This document shows, one piece after another, positions 7,066 to 7,149 of a stretch of DNA of 7,149 nt. Under the pieces are notes generated by a model. The model made no database searches. It saw nothing but the letters and a program-made list of their open reading frames with translations, and was not told the origin of the DNA. The DNA lies in NCBI GenBank assembly GCA_011046175.1, contig DSBB01000189.1, positions 1-7,149 on the forward strand. Reading direction: 5' to 3'. The stretch's first letter is position 1. Every line of letters starts with the position of its first letter. Position numbers and translations under genes: made by a program. The DNA comes from Candidatus Hydrogenedentota bacterium (GTDB taxonomy: Bacteria; Hydrogenedentota; Hydrogenedentia; Hydrogenedentales; CAITNO01).

Positions 7066-7149
7066 ATGAACCTGTTATTGCTTTTACTGGGGATGTCGGT
7101 CGGTGTTTCGGGCGACGGTGCTGTTGAGGTGGATTGGCTGCTTCAGTCC
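7066..7149 (+). CDS. N-terminus of an exported protein (partial, 28 codons)
   Basis: The reading frame stays open from the ATG at 7066 to the right edge. The first residues are MNLLLLLLGMSVGVSG, then DGAVEVDWLLQS. A hydrophobic stretch at about residues 3-14, followed by small residues (VSG, or GDGA) where signal peptidase could cut, indicates a Sec signal peptide, so the protein is probably periplasmic, outer-membrane or extracellular. The n-region carries no lysine or arginine, which is unusual, and there is no lipobox cysteine. The AAAGGA site and a candidate promoter upstream support it as a real gene. Too little is visible to name the family. It is divergent from the cassette and probably belongs to the flanking host genome. 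Confidence 0.6.
   Translation, partial: MNLLLLLLGMSVGVSGDGAVEVDWLLQS

Noticed and set aside
1..7149. CRISPR arrays, tRNA or rRNA genes, transposases or terminal inverted repeats
   Set aside because: No regularly spaced repeats, cloverleaf-like segment, ribosomal sequence, DDE motif or long inverted termini were seen on either strand.

Overview
This is a bacterial chromosomal window. Three genes lie head to tail on the minus strand, and the start of a fourth, divergent gene sits at the right edge. The organism cannot be named from this alone. The GC-rich polymerase gene, conventional Shine-Dalgarno sites and a Sec-type leader on the divergent gene are consistent with a mid-to-high GC Gram-negative-type bacterium.

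Left block (1-2613, minus): the first 871 codons of a DNA polymerase III alpha-type replicase. Its sequence pattern fits the shorter, accessory or error-prone DnaE lineage better than the main replicative enzyme. All three polymerase aspartates are present, while three metal ligands of the N-terminal PHP domain have been replaced. The gene runs off the left edge without a stop.

Middle block (2687-6882, minus): a tight two-gene cassette whose genes overlap by ATGA. The upstream gene encodes a 544-residue protein I cannot assign; it has a winged-helix-like C-terminus. The downstream gene encodes an 854-residue protein with two complete HKD (phospholipase D superfamily) motifs followed by a roughly 550-residue region I do not recognise. 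Its base composition is clearly lower in GC than the polymerase gene, which suggests separate acquisition. I infer that this is a nuclease or phosphodiesterase module with a dedicated partner, possibly a defence system. That role is not shown by the sequence. A consensus-like promoter with paired AAGGCAA repeats precedes it.

Right block (6883-7149): a 183-base divergent promoter region, then the first 28 codons of an exported protein on the plus strand.

How the genes may work together: the ATGA overlap argues strongly that the 544-residue and HKD proteins are made in a fixed ratio and act together. The polymerase lies 73 bases downstream on the same strand. It could be read through from the cassette promoter or use its own weak promoter in the gap, so a functional link to the cassette is open.
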